The notes under the pieces: generated by a model | Databases searched by the model: none | What the model was told of the DNA's origin: nothing | The model's input: only the letters and a program-made list of their open reading frames with translations | In this document: positions 7,568 through 13,832 of the stretch, piece by piece | Position numbering within the stretch: position 1 is the first letter of the stretch | How the letters are laid out: each line of letters starts with the position of its first letter | Origin: a virus | Direction: 5' to 3' (one strand) | Length of the DNA: 24,305 nucleotides | Virus record (IMG/VR): IMGVR_UViG_3300044613_002467 | Coordinates: 1 to 24,305 of that record | Made by a program: the position numbers and the translations under genes

Positions 7568-7852
7568 CTACTTCTTTTTAGCAGCAGCCTTCTTTTTTGC
7601 TGGAGCCTTCTTAGCAGGTACAATCTTGCTAAGTGCATCTGAAACAGCACCAGTATCTGGCAGTACGCCAAACGCTTTATCATTAGGATTAAGCGCTCTC
7701 AATGCGACGGGTGCTAGAGCAGCAACTAGTGCAGCCCATAGATCTTTTGGATCTGTTACGCCAGCCATATAAAGTGCAATTACTGAACCAAGAACGGATC
7801 GTCCATATGATGCTAGCATTGCCTTTGTCTTATCATTTAGTAAGTTATTCAT
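7568..7852 (-). CDS. holin-like membrane protein with Lys/Ala tail
   Basis: 94 residues from ATG 7852, which has GAGG at the right spacing; the longer reading upstream lacks one. There is a hydrophobic stretch SVLGSVIALYMAGV (about residues 20-33), then DPKDLWAALVAALAPVALRAL (35-55) as a second membrane helix. The tail, about residues 79-94, is a run of KK, AKK and PAKK, giving a strongly positive cytoplasmic end. Two helices plus a charged tail in a short phage protein fit class II or LL-H-like holins of actinophages. It is 10 kb from the endolysin, so it may be a second or accessory holin. Last gene before a terminator. Confidence 0.6.
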   Translation of the reverse strand: MNNLLNDKTKAMLASYGRSVLGSVIALYMAGVTDPKDLWAALVAALAPVALRALNPNDKAFGVLPDTGAVSDALSKIVPAKKAPAKKKAAAKKK

Positions 7853-7860
7853 TATTCCTC

Positions 7861-8019
7861 CTAGGATATAATTCGTGTTAGTGTTGTAAAACCAATCCAT
7901 AAACCAATAATTCCTGCGACTCCCGCAAAAACTGGTGGTGCTGGTACTGGCAATTTGAATGCAGCAAACACGATACCGCATCCAAAACCTGTTAGTGTTG
8001 ATAGTAAAACATCTTTCAT
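7861..8019 (-). CDS. XapX-domain small membrane protein (DUF1427-like)
   Basis: 52 residues from ATG 8019. Two hydrophobic segments (about residues 9-20 and 30-47) are separated by FKLPVPAPPVFAGVAG, which contains the conserved LPVPAPP and G-x-x-G turn of the XapX family, known from small bacterial membrane proteins of unknown role. GGAAG lies about ten bases upstream of the start. The gene follows a membrane-anchored protein and precedes a holin-like one, so three consecutive genes make membrane proteins. An auxiliary lysis role or protection of the membrane is possible but not shown. Confidence 0.75.
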   Translation of the reverse strand: MKDVLLSTLTGFGCGIVFAAFKLPVPAPPVFAGVAGIIGLWIGFTTLTRIIS

Positions 8020-8020
8020 A

Positions 8021-8380
8021 TTATTTTTCTTCCATAGTTGGTGGCAATAATGATAAAAGTTTGTCGGAGTAATCATTGAGACCCCTGTTTTTAAGTTCTT
8101 CTGATACTTCTTTAATAGTTTTTTGTGACGTTTCAATATACTCAAAAGCCCAATTTCTTGAATCAGAAAGAAATTTAATAAAATTTTCCTTATGTATTGA
8201 ATCATCTGAGATTCCAGTATCATCTTTTATTTTAGATGTTAATTCTTCAAGCGCTGCATTTTTTATAAAAAGTTCGGCCATTAAAATATTAGACTTGTTT
8301 AGTCTATTGAGAGTAGCCCAATACGCTATAGAAAAAGAAAGGGATAGAGTAGCAAAAAATATTACAAGCATCATTTCCAT
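8021..8380 (-). CDS. membrane-anchored helical protein, unknown
   Basis: 119 residues. Residues 4-24 (LVIFFATLSLSFSIAYWATL) form one N-terminal membrane helix; the rest is charged and likely helical or coiled coil (NKSNILMAELFIKNAALEEL and SEELKNRGL). No cysteine, no catalytic motif. It looks like an anchored scaffold or an i-spanin-like protein, but spanins are not needed in hosts without an outer membrane. It may be translated together with XapX, as its stop is two bases before that ATG. There is no ribosome-binding site; a TACAAT seven bases before the ATG (8388-8393) may be a -10 box of a leaderless promoter. Confidence 0.6.
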   Translation of the reverse strand: MEMMLVIFFATLSLSFSIAYWATLNRLNKSNILMAELFIKNAALEELTSKIKDDTGISDDSIHKENFIKFLSDSRNWAFEYIETSQKTIKEVSEELKNRGLNDYSDKLLSLLPPTMEEK

Positions 8381-8385
8381 ACTAA

Positions 8386-8880
8386 CTATTGTACTCTATC
8401 TCTAATGGCATGGGTTGCCCAATAATATAAACACTTATCACAGCAAGGTTTATTATTTTTATTTTTTGTATCAATATAAAATTCAGCATAAAAATCTGGA
8501 TCTTTGCGATATAGGTTAGCCCTATGAGTAATGTTAATTCTATCTATATGTGGACCAGAAGAGTTAGCCCAGAAGGGCTTATTAGTGCCCCATATAGGGC
8601 CACAAAGGGTTTCTAGGGCTTCTATGTTAGACTCGTTCTTGTCTGTCTTTATACCCCTTGATTTAGCCTCTGTAATCATGGTTTTAGCATAAGTTCTCAG
8701 TGAGTACTCTGCATTTTTCCACATTAATACTGCAGGATGATTTCTCCATGCCCCCGAAGGTGACTGACCAGACAACACCTTAAGTATTTGGTAGGCTTCA
8801 AGTATTTGCTTATTTAAACGTTTATTGTCTAAGGACTTTGCAGATTCTGCATAATTTTGAAATGGTAAAAATGTTTGCAT
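8386..8880 (-). CDS. pyrimidine-dimer DNA glycosylase-like (MSMEG_6728 family)
   Basis: 164 residues. The N terminus MQTFLPFQNYAESAKSL, then DNKRLNKQILEAYQIL and GAWRNHPAVLMW (about residues 43-54), are hallmarks of the MSMEG_6728/Pyr_excise family, related to T4 endonuclease V, which cuts the glycosyl bond at UV-made pyrimidine dimers. The central residues L-D-x-x-R-L-x-K-Q and W-R-x-H-P are well kept. C-terminal CCDKCLYYWATH adds a C-C-x2-C zinc-like cluster. The gene starts inside TAATG with the preceding microprotein, so the two are coupled. A repair role against sunlight damage would suit a surface-water phage. Confidence 0.75.
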   Translation of the reverse strand: MQTFLPFQNYAESAKSLDNKRLNKQILEAYQILKVLSGQSPSGAWRNHPAVLMWKNAEYSLRTYAKTMITEAKSRGIKTDKNESNIEALETLCGPIWGTNKPFWANSSGPHIDRINITHRANLYRKDPDFYAEFYIDTKNKNNKPCCDKCLYYWATHAIRDRVQ

Positions 8881-9005
8881 TAATCTTCTTCTATATTAAA
8901 AATATCTAAGTTAGACATTTTTTTAAAATTAGAGGCTGCCCAAAGAGATATGGCAGTTAAGAAAGATAATATTATTAATACCAATACCTTTGTTTTCTTT
9001 TTCAT
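8880..9005 (-). CDS. 41-residue single-pass membrane microprotein
   Basis: ATG at 9005 to TAA at 8880-8882 gives 41 residues: MKKKTKVLVLIILSFLTAIS, then LWAAS and an acidic end NIEED. Three lysines followed by about 17 hydrophobic residues make a membrane anchor with an N-in topology. Its start overlaps the upstream stop as ATGA and its stop overlaps the next start as TAATG, the strongest evidence that it is a real gene. Too small to assign a function. Confidence 0.65.
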   Translation of the reverse strand: MKKKTKVLVLIILSFLTAISLWAASNFKKMSNLDIFNIEED

Positions 9006-9133
9006 ATTGCTATCATTGCTCCACATCTTGTACATGCATTATAAGATTTTTCAGTAAAAGGGCACGATCCAGCACTGACTATTTCATGATTTTTAAATAT
9101 ACAGGTAATAATTTTAAACAATTGCTTTATCAT
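9002..9133 (-). CDS. 43-residue zinc-binding protein, DUF1660-like
   Basis: ATG at 9133 (ribosome-binding site AGGGAGG at 9140-9146) to TGA at 9002-9004. C11, H16, C24 and C34-x2-C37 (ending ACTRCG) match the C-x4-H...C-x-R-C-G pattern of short DUF1660-type phage proteins, which coordinate a zinc ion. It overlaps its upstream neighbour (stop TGA at 9130) and its downstream neighbour (ATGA). Function unknown; it may be a small protein-binding adaptor. Confidence 0.7.
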   Translation of the reverse strand: MIKQLFKIITCIFKNHEIVSAGSCPFTEKSYNACTRCGAMIAI

Positions 9134-9360
9134 TTAATTGCCTCCCTAGTTACTAGAACAACTGCTCCACAATCTTCTAGTGCTTTTTTAAGTTTTATAA
9201 CATATTGAAGTGCTGATATTTTATCATCATGCCCCATATATAAAAACTTTTTTTCATCTAATTTTATCGTAAGAAAGTGGTCATTGTCAATAATTTGCAC
9301 CCCAAAACCTTTTGGAGAAGAAATAGAGTGAACTATTTTACGCATATAATCTGTATACAT
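9130..9360 (-). CDS. small conserved phage protein, unknown
   Basis: 76 residues. It has alternating hydrophobic beta-like segments (FGVQIIDNDHFLTIKL, then FLYMGHD) and a C-terminal helix-strand (LEDCGAVVLVTREAIK). No membrane segment or recognisable motif. Start overlaps the upstream DUF6065-like gene's stop at 9360 by a base, and the end overlaps the zinc microprotein (ATGA). The dense packing supports it as a real gene; I cannot name it. Confidence 0.65.
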   Translation of the reverse strand: MYTDYMRKIVHSISSPKGFGVQIIDNDHFLTIKLDEKKFLYMGHDDKISALQYVIKLKKALEDCGAVVLVTREAIK

Positions 9361-10067
9361 TATCTATATTCTTTTTTAAACCAATAATTATTTTTATAAG
9401 ATCTTTTTATTTTTGAAAAATATTTTCTTTCTGCTACACTATGTTGTATTTCATTATATTTATCAATTTCTCTATCCCAACTGTCTCTTTTAACTGGAAT
9501 TATTTGTGTAATTGGGGTCCCTTTTTCTATAATGCCATAAAAATTTTTTTTAATAAAAAATGGAAAATGAACTGCTAAATCATATAAATCGCAGTCAACT
9601 ATACCAGTAATTGTTTGAAAAGGTAAATCAAACCTATTTATAGGATTTAAAAATAACAAAGAATAATTTTTTGGTAATTTTAAAATTAAATCATTATGCC
9701 ATTTATATACAAAAGGAAAATAACCGTCTGGAACTGGTAAACCTTCCCATTGATTATTATCATGTGTTGTAATTATAGTATTTTTAGTTCTCCATAAAAT
9801 ATGTGGACAATCGTTTTGATTAATTACTTCTATATCTGCAGACAAATAAATAATATATCCTGCAGTAAGTGCATCATAAAATGGAGTACATTTTTTGTAA
9901 GTTGATGTTGTTACACTTGGATTATGTTTTAACAAAGAAGTTTTTTGATTTTCAATTGTTAAATTAGATTTTCTATACCATTCAGGTATAAAATCACTTG
10001 CTGGAGAAATATTCACAAAACTTTCATCTAACTCTAATGCTGGTATTATTTTTATTTTTTTACTCAT
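9360..10067 (-). CDS. DUF6065-like phage protein
   Basis: 235 residues from ATG 10067, preceded by GGGG. The longer reading starts within the DUF2061 gene and is rejected. FIPEWYRKS (about residues 26-34), then TYKKCTPFYDALTAGYIIYL, then GIVDCDLYDLAVHFPFFIKK and IIEKGTPITQIIPVKR follow the DUF6065 family layout known from phages. Members are thought to be beta-rich; no catalytic residue set is established. The C-terminal tail is very rich in K, R and Y. It shares features with the plus-strand protein at 398-1099. It overlaps DUF2061 by 8 bases (ATGAGTAA). Confidence 0.75.
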   Translation of the reverse strand: MSKKIKIIPALELDESFVNISPASDFIPEWYRKSNLTIENQKTSLLKHNPSVTTSTYKKCTPFYDALTAGYIIYLSADIEVINQNDCPHILWRTKNTIITTHDNNQWEGLPVPDGYFPFVYKWHNDLILKLPKNYSLLFLNPINRFDLPFQTITGIVDCDLYDLAVHFPFFIKKNFYGIIEKGTPITQIIPVKRDSWDREIDKYNEIQHSVAERKYFSKIKRSYKNNYWFKKEYR

Positions 10068-10266
10068 ATCTACCCCATTGTATATAGTTCCAACCACGCT
10101 CATGGAAGTAATAAAGAATTGTTTTTGTAAATACCTCAAAACTTGCAATAGCACCTGCTGTTACTGGCTCTTTGGTTATGGCCCAAGAGATAACAAAGGT
10201 ATCTGCTGTTCCAATGACACGCCATGTAATTGCTTTTAGTGCTGATCTTTGTTTGGTTACATTCAT
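10060..10266 (-). CDS. DUF2061 membrane protein
   Basis: 68 residues from ATG 10266, with GAGTGG six bases upstream. ALKAITWRVIGTADTFVISW (residues 9-28) followed by FEVFTKTILYYFHERGWNYI is the classic DUF2061 pattern: K-x-x-x-W-R-x-x-G/A-T-x-D-T, a membrane helix, then K-T-x-L-Y-Y-x-H-E-R-x-W. The domain is a small inner-membrane protein, often found beside sulfur or adenylylsulfate genes; its activity is not known. Here it lies directly downstream of the APS kinase-like gene, which keeps that association. The GTG at 10275 is another possible start. Confidence 0.85.
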   Translation of the reverse strand: MNVTKQRSALKAITWRVIGTADTFVISWAITKEPVTAGAIASFEVFTKTILYYFHERGWNYIQWGRYE

Positions 10267-10311
10267 GACGGCCACTCAATATTGTTTGGCTTAGTTATAA
10301 AGTTCCATACC

Positions 10312-11067
10312 TTAGATACCCATCTCTTTACGTTTTTGCGTAGCCGAAATAGCATGAATGTCTGCCCCCAAATCTACTTGCTCAATCTTATATCCAACAT
10401 CACGACCATATACAATGTTGGTAATGTTAGGCATTTTAATTACCATTGCTTTATCCATATATGAATCTTTTGATATATATTCTTTTACCTCATCAAAGGT
10501 AAGAGGATCTTTTTCTGTTGTTCCATGTGTATTTCTAACACCAACCATTACTTGCTCTGTACGATTTTGTGCTTCTTTATAAAGTGCATGATGTCCTTCA
10601 TGCCATGGTTGATAACGACCAAGCATTAGTGTAGTTGGTTTACTCCAGTCATGAAGACCAAAGCCTTCGGTAATAATATTAATTCTTTCTTCCATTGGAA
10701 TTGTTTTATCAAAACACATATCAAAAGTTTCTGGATATTGAAACATTTTATCTGTATCTGGATATTTACTTTTTTCAAATGTATTCATCCAAATCAGCCT
10801 ATCTGGTTTTCCAAAAGCATTTCTTGTTTCTTTTGTAGGATTAACAAAATCTACAACAATATGATGTCCTTGATTTGAAAGAAGTCTAGAAATTGCTCCT
10901 AAACGACGAGCCTGCTCAATTCTATCTTCTGTTGTAAATCCTAAATCTTTGCTTAAGTCAGATCTTACTTCATCAGCATTAAGATGAATTGCATTAATTT
11001 TTTTTGCTAACTCTTTTGCTAATGTTGTTTTACCAGATCCTGGTAAACCTATAATTTGTATAATCAT
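10312..11067 (-). CDS. fused APS kinase-like and nucleotidyltransferase protein
   Basis: 251 residues. N-terminal half: Walker A GLPGSGKTT (7-15), NADEVRSDLSKDLGF (30-44) and DRIEQARRL (48-56) match adenylylsulfate kinase (CysC), which phosphorylates APS to PAPS. C-terminal half: GRYQPWHEGHHAL (150-162) with H156-x2-H159 and ISATQKRKEMG (240-250) are the signature motifs of the HIGH-type nucleotidyltransferase fold; GRDVGY (221-226) recalls the GRD motif of ATP sulfurylase. The domain is only about 105 residues, shorter than ATP sulfurylase (about 390) and nearer to NMN adenylyltransferase in size. It may be a compact PAPS synthetase-like enzyme or a different kinase-transferase pair. Upstream is WhiB and downstream DUF2061. 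Confidence 0.75.
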   Translation of the reverse strand: MIIQIIGLPGSGKTTLAKELAKKINAIHLNADEVRSDLSKDLGFTTEDRIEQARRLGAISRLLSNQGHHIVVDFVNPTKETRNAFGKPDRLIWMNTFEKSKYPDTDKMFQYPETFDMCFDKTIPMEERINIITEGFGLHDWSKPTTLMLGRYQPWHEGHHALYKEAQNRTEQVMVGVRNTHGTTEKDPLTFDEVKEYISKDSYMDKAMVIKMPNITNIVYGRDVGYKIEQVDLGADIHAISATQKRKEMGI

Positions 11068-11071
11068 TTTA

Positions 11072-11359
11072 TTACCCTTCCATTGTTAACGATTGCCATG
11101 TTTCAGACCAATCTTTTTTAGTTTTATGCTTATTAAACTCTCTTGAAATTTCTCCACCCTCTAAGTATATACCACCCCATACACCCCATTCTTTTCCAGA
11201 AACACCATTGGCAAAACATATTTTTTTTACTGGGCACTGCTTACAAAGCGCATCAATTTTTTTAGATACTTCGTTAACATTATCTTCATATTTATCAAAA
11301 AATAAGTCTGTATCCATCCCTAAACATACGGCTTGATCTTTCCATAAGTGCTGTTTCAA
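11072..11359 (-). CDS. WhiB-family iron-sulfur transcription factor
   Basis: 95 residues. C12, C39, C42 and C48 (C-x26-C-x2-C-x5-C) bind the [4Fe-4S] cluster, and GVWGG (59-63) is the conserved turn that contacts the sigma factor. This family occurs in Actinobacteria and their phages, where it may redirect host RNA polymerase or control superinfection. The start is a TTG at 11359 (M of MKQHLWKD); no ATG lies upstream of C12, and AGGGAT precedes it by 7 bases. The C-terminal end carries a short basic segment (KHKTKKDW) that may touch DNA. Adjacent to the APS kinase gene (4 bases between). Confidence 0.92.
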   Translation of the reverse strand: MKQHLWKDQAVCLGMDTDLFFDKYEDNVNEVSKKIDALCKQCPVKKICFANGVSGKEWGVWGGIYLEGGEISREFNKHKTKKDWSETWQSLTMEG

Positions 11360-11361
11360 GA

Positions 11362-11571
11362 TTAATCCCTATACTTATTTGGTATATCCCAGCCAATACG
11401 AGAAGGACTGTAAGTTCTATGTAAATACCATTTATTTTTTACTCTAATTCCTAATGGCGAAGTTCTTGCTATTTCTGATTCTTTTAAATCAATAACATCC
11501 CAGCCACTCCAAATTAAATTCTCATTTTTGTTTACAATTTTTTCCATAGTATTCAAACTTTTAATAATCAT
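11362..11571 (-). CDS. small phage protein, unknown
   Basis: 69 residues from ATG 11571 with GGAG seven bases upstream; M9 is a possible later start. The central part LIWSGWDVIDLKESE and the C-terminal stretch NKWYLHRTYSPSRIGWDIP are rich in Trp, Tyr and Pro and look like a compact beta-domain. Resembles short actinophage proteins with a conserved TSP-x-G-I-R-V-K pattern; I have no function. It sits two bases before the WhiB start. Confidence 0.6.
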   Translation of the reverse strand: MIIKSLNTMEKIVNKNENLIWSGWDVIDLKESEIARTSPLGIRVKNKWYLHRTYSPSRIGWDIPNKYRD

Positions 11572-11579
11572 TTTTTCTC

Positions 11580-11930
11580 CTAATATCTAAAAAGACCAAC
11601 ATCAATATTATTTGCTTCTGCGGTTAAAACCAATTTTGATTTTGGTTCTTTTGGATTACTTAAAAAAGCAAAGTAGTTAACTTGATTCATATTATCATTT
11701 AGCCAAGCAGGTGCCACATTATAAAATTTAATTTTTTTGCCTCTTGCTTTCATGCCACGTTCTGACAAATTAGAAAATTCTGAAACAAAATTATTTATTT
11801 TTAATGGCCCAGCAGAATAAATAATAAACTCATCATCCTGATCTTTCATTTCAGAAAGGGCAACCCCCATAGCACGTAAGAATACGTTATATGCGTTAAA
11901 CTCTTTGGTTCCCTGTACTGCCACTATCAT
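11580..11930 (-). CDS. possible SLOG/Rossmann-like nucleotide-binding protein
   Basis: 116 residues. MIVAVQGTKEFNAYNVFLRA opens with a hydrophobic strand, a GTK loop and a helix, and FIIYSAGPLKINNFVSEF and KKIKFYNVAPAWL give further strand-loop-helix units. This alternation, with a small-residue turn after strand 1 and a 'Y-S-A-G-P' turn after strand 2, resembles the SLOG fold, which binds nucleotides. The catalytic or ligand residues cannot be identified by eye. The gene overlaps the upstream one by 35 bases, more than is usual here. Confidence 0.5.
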   Translation of the reverse strand: MIVAVQGTKEFNAYNVFLRAMGVALSEMKDQDDEFIIYSAGPLKINNFVSEFSNLSERGMKARGKKIKFYNVAPAWLNDNMNQVNYFAFLSNPKEPKSKLVLTAEANNIDVGLFRY

Positions 11931-12324
11931 TTGGACCTACCCCTTGTTTTAAGTCATCAAGTATTGACAACATCTTATCTAACTCTTTTGTTGACATATT
12001 TTCAATATCTAATGGTTTTATTGTTTCTTCATCTACTCTGCCATTTATGGCATTAGCAGTATAAAAAACATTATTTAATATCCAATATGCTTTTCCTTCT
12101 GTTATTACTACCTTTAGCATATTTTTTTGAATATGTTTTTCAGATTGTGTTATAACTTTAGGTTTATCAAACACTTGTTTTGGAACAATGTTTTTGGTTA
12201 TTTCATAAATATAACTTTGTCTATACTTATGTTTTCCTAAAAACATCATTCGTTTTTTGTTTGATATTTTAATTATAGACCAAGAAGCAATCAATGTCAA
12301 GCCTATAACTAACAAATATTCCAT
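11896..12324 (-). CDS. membrane-anchored phage protein, unknown
   Basis: 142 residues. MEYLLVIGLTLIASWSIIK (1-19) is a single membrane helix with a short N-terminal end; it is followed by a basic stretch (KKRMMFLGKHKYRQ) and a soluble domain with EGKAYWILNNVFYTANAING (around 73-92). The C-terminal part is helical and polar. A type-II membrane anchor with a cytoplasmic domain is suggested. Start ATG directly follows the stop TAA of the coiled-coil gene at 12325-12486. No recognised family. Confidence 0.6.
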   Translation of the reverse strand: MEYLLVIGLTLIASWSIIKISNKKRMMFLGKHKYRQSYIYEITKNIVPKQVFDKPKVITQSEKHIQKNMLKVVITEGKAYWILNNVFYTANAINGRVDEETIKPLDIENMSTKELDKMLSILDDLKQGVGPNDSGSTGNQRV

Positions 12325-12486
12325 TTATTTAGTTTTTTTCTCTGGTTGTTTATTTAAAGTTAAAATCATTGAGTTAAGTTTATTAATCTCAAGTTGTAAC
12401 TTTAATGACTCTAATTCTGTGTCAGATAGTTTTTGTTTATAAAATGTGATCAATTGAATTAATTCATTTTTTTCTAAATTATCCAT
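12325..12486 (-). CDS. 53-residue coiled-coil microprotein
   Basis: ATG at 12486 with AGGGGGG five bases upstream, stop TAA at 12325-12327, immediately before the next ATG. The protein reads MDNLEKNELIQLITFYKQKL, then repeats of L-x-x-x-L (ESLKLQLEINKLN) typical of a coiled coil, and ends in PEKKTK. It is too short to have been listed as a large ORF, but packing and ribosome-binding site support it. Possibly a dimerising partner of a neighbour. Confidence 0.65.
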   Translation of the reverse strand: MDNLEKNELIQLITFYKQKLSDTELESLKLQLEINKLNSMILTLNKQPEKKTK

Positions 12487-12494
12487 ATACCCCC

Positions 12495-12863
12495 CTACTT
12501 TCTTAAATCAAATGCAGTTCCCTGCCAAACCTTTTCTACCTGTTTCTTTTCTCTTTCAACAATAGCACGACTCCAGTCAAAACCTGCATCTCCGCCCCAC
12601 GCATCCCACATAATGCGACCATTGGATGGAAATTCTGGACCATCGTAAAAACCTTTTCCTTTTTTATCTACTTCATGACGTGAGAAAAAAGAAAACATGC
12701 GTTTAACAGTACTTAAAGACATTGCTCTGCCAGCAACTATATCTGTTGCTCTACCCCAGCCTACAGGTGTGCCTGCTCCAGTAGCCTTGCCATCTTCTTT
12801 CCATTTTAAAGCACGTCTTGCAGCAGCCTTCATTCCTGCATTTGGGATATATGTATCAGCCAT
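12495..12863 (-). CDS. conserved phage protein (AARRALKWKE... type), function unknown
   Basis: 122 residues. It belongs to a widespread phage domain: GMKAAARRALKWKEDGK (10-26), GTPVGWGRATDIVAG (31-45), TVKRMFSFFSRHEVDKKG (52-69), NGRIMWDAWGGDAG (81-94). The repeated Trp-Gly-Gly, Arg and His-Glu positions are highly kept, which suggests a binding or enzymatic role, but I know of no established function; it is often found at the end of larger phage proteins. Here it stands alone. The start overlaps the preceding 46-residue gene by 8 bases. Confidence 0.75.
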   Translation of the reverse strand: MADTYIPNAGMKAAARRALKWKEDGKATGAGTPVGWGRATDIVAGRAMSLSTVKRMFSFFSRHEVDKKGKGFYDGPEFPSNGRIMWDAWGGDAGFDWSRAIVEREKKQVEKVWQGTAFDLRK

Positions 12864-12996
12864 GATTAACCTTCTTTTGTGATTTATTTAGATATGGACC
12901 AAGATCTGCTTTAACTGTTCCGTCTTTTCTAAGACGAACAATTCTTCCATTCTTAATCTGCGTTGGATTAAATGCAGTTGCTTTTCTTTTTGGCAT
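12856..12996 (-). CDS. 46-residue basic phage protein
   Basis: ATG at 12996 to TGA at 12856-12858. The product is strongly basic (MPKRKATAFNP at the start; RLRKDGTVKADLGPYLNK in the second half, residues 21-38). The RKDGTVKxDLGPY pattern recurs in small phage proteins that I recognise by general look. It is joined to both neighbours: TAATG upstream and an 8-base overlap downstream. Charge suggests nucleic-acid or phage-protein binding. Function unknown. Confidence 0.65.
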   Translation of the reverse strand: MPKRKATAFNPTQIKNGRIVRLRKDGTVKADLGPYLNKSQKKVNHG

Positions 12997-13793
12997 TATC
13001 TTATAAAATTCTTTGGATCTAATAAACCATCATCCCAGATAGTTTTAGTTATTGTTTTTTCTGATTTATATGTTCCACCACGACGCTTGTATTCTTGAAC
13101 TACCCAAGAATTAGCAACTGCAGATGGATATACATCAAACTTATCTTTTGCTTCTTGAATAATACGTGCATATAATCTAGCATTTGATGGCTCACTTCCG
13201 CTACTGCGTGGCTTAATCATTTCACCATAGTTTGGCTTTTCTGCTTTGCCCATTTGTGCATCATACATTGCCATACCGATTTCGCTATCATATTCAGGAA
13301 TTCCAGAACCATTTGATCCCATTTCAACAACTAAATCAACTGCTACTGATAATGATTCAATCTTAACAACTTCAGACATTCTTTGATAAACAACCTCTTC
13401 AGTTTCTTCCCAAGCATCATCTTCTTCTTCATATAGTCTTACAATAATTGGCTTATCATCTTCAGCATATTCTAATGCATACTCTGATCCTTCAAGTCCA
13501 AGCATTCCTGGATTTGTCATTACATACTCAACACGTCCAACTTGAATCTCTTCTTCTCCAGAAAACATAACAAAGTCACCCTCTGTGACCATTGATTTTT
13601 CTACTGATGTAATTGATTTACGAGCAGTACTTGCCCAGATAGCACGAGCCTGTGCTTGTGCACGAGCCTTTGTTGGATGACAACCGTGAACTGTTCCATC
13701 AGCACTTACGGTTGGGAATCCATCACATCCATAACTACCTCTTGCACCTGCACGATAACCACCTGCTGGCTTTCCGCCTCCGCCTACTGGCAT
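12996..13793 (-). CDS. multidomain phage protein, possible virion-associated
   Basis: 265 residues. The N-terminal module has a glycine-rich lead, GCDGFP (22-27) and HGCHPT (36-41), a C-x14-C-H motif recurring in phages. A small beta-barrel-like segment follows, EGDFVMFSGEEEIQVGRVEY (71-90), resembling a Tudor/KOW-type strand set. The tail contains YPSAVANSWVVQEYKRRGG (about 222-240), close to the DUF5872 pattern. AGGAGG nine bases before the ATG gives a strong ribosome-binding site, and a promoter candidate lies at 13821-13829. A structural or DNA-associated role is plausible, not shown. Confidence 0.65.
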   Translation of the reverse strand: MPVGGGGKPAGGYRAGARGSYGCDGFPTVSADGTVHGCHPTKARAQAQARAIWASTARKSITSVEKSMVTEGDFVMFSGEEEIQVGRVEYVMTNPGMLGLEGSEYALEYAEDDKPIIVRLYEEEDDAWEETEEVVYQRMSEVVKIESLSVAVDLVVEMGSNGSGIPEYDSEIGMAMYDAQMGKAEKPNYGEMIKPRSSGSEPSNARLYARIIQEAKDKFDVYPSAVANSWVVQEYKRRGGTYKSEKTITKTIWDDGLLDPKNFIR

Positions 13794-13820
13794 AACAAAC
13801 CTCCTAAGTTTCTATATTGA

Positions 13821-13829
13821 TTATATCAG
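13821..13829 (-). promoter_or_regulatory. extended -10 promoter upstream of 12996-13793
   Basis: On the minus strand TGA-TATAAT (perfect -10 with extended TG) lies 27 bases before the ATG at 13793, predicting a start near 13814. No -35 match (TTGACA) is found at 16-18 bases, which fits extended -10 use. It is the only gap in this part of the minus strand and would start the transcript of the group 12996-7568. Confidence 0.5.
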
Positions 13830-13832
13830 ATT

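Noticed and set aside
7861-8223. Long version of the XapX ORF (120 residues)
   Set aside because: The first 68 residues fall within the upstream gene in another frame and lack a ribosome-binding site; the conserved domain begins at the ATG at 8019.
8076-8405. 109-residue plus-strand ORF
   Set aside because: It lies antisense to the membrane-anchored gene at 8021-8380, has no ribosome-binding site and its composition mirrors the complement.
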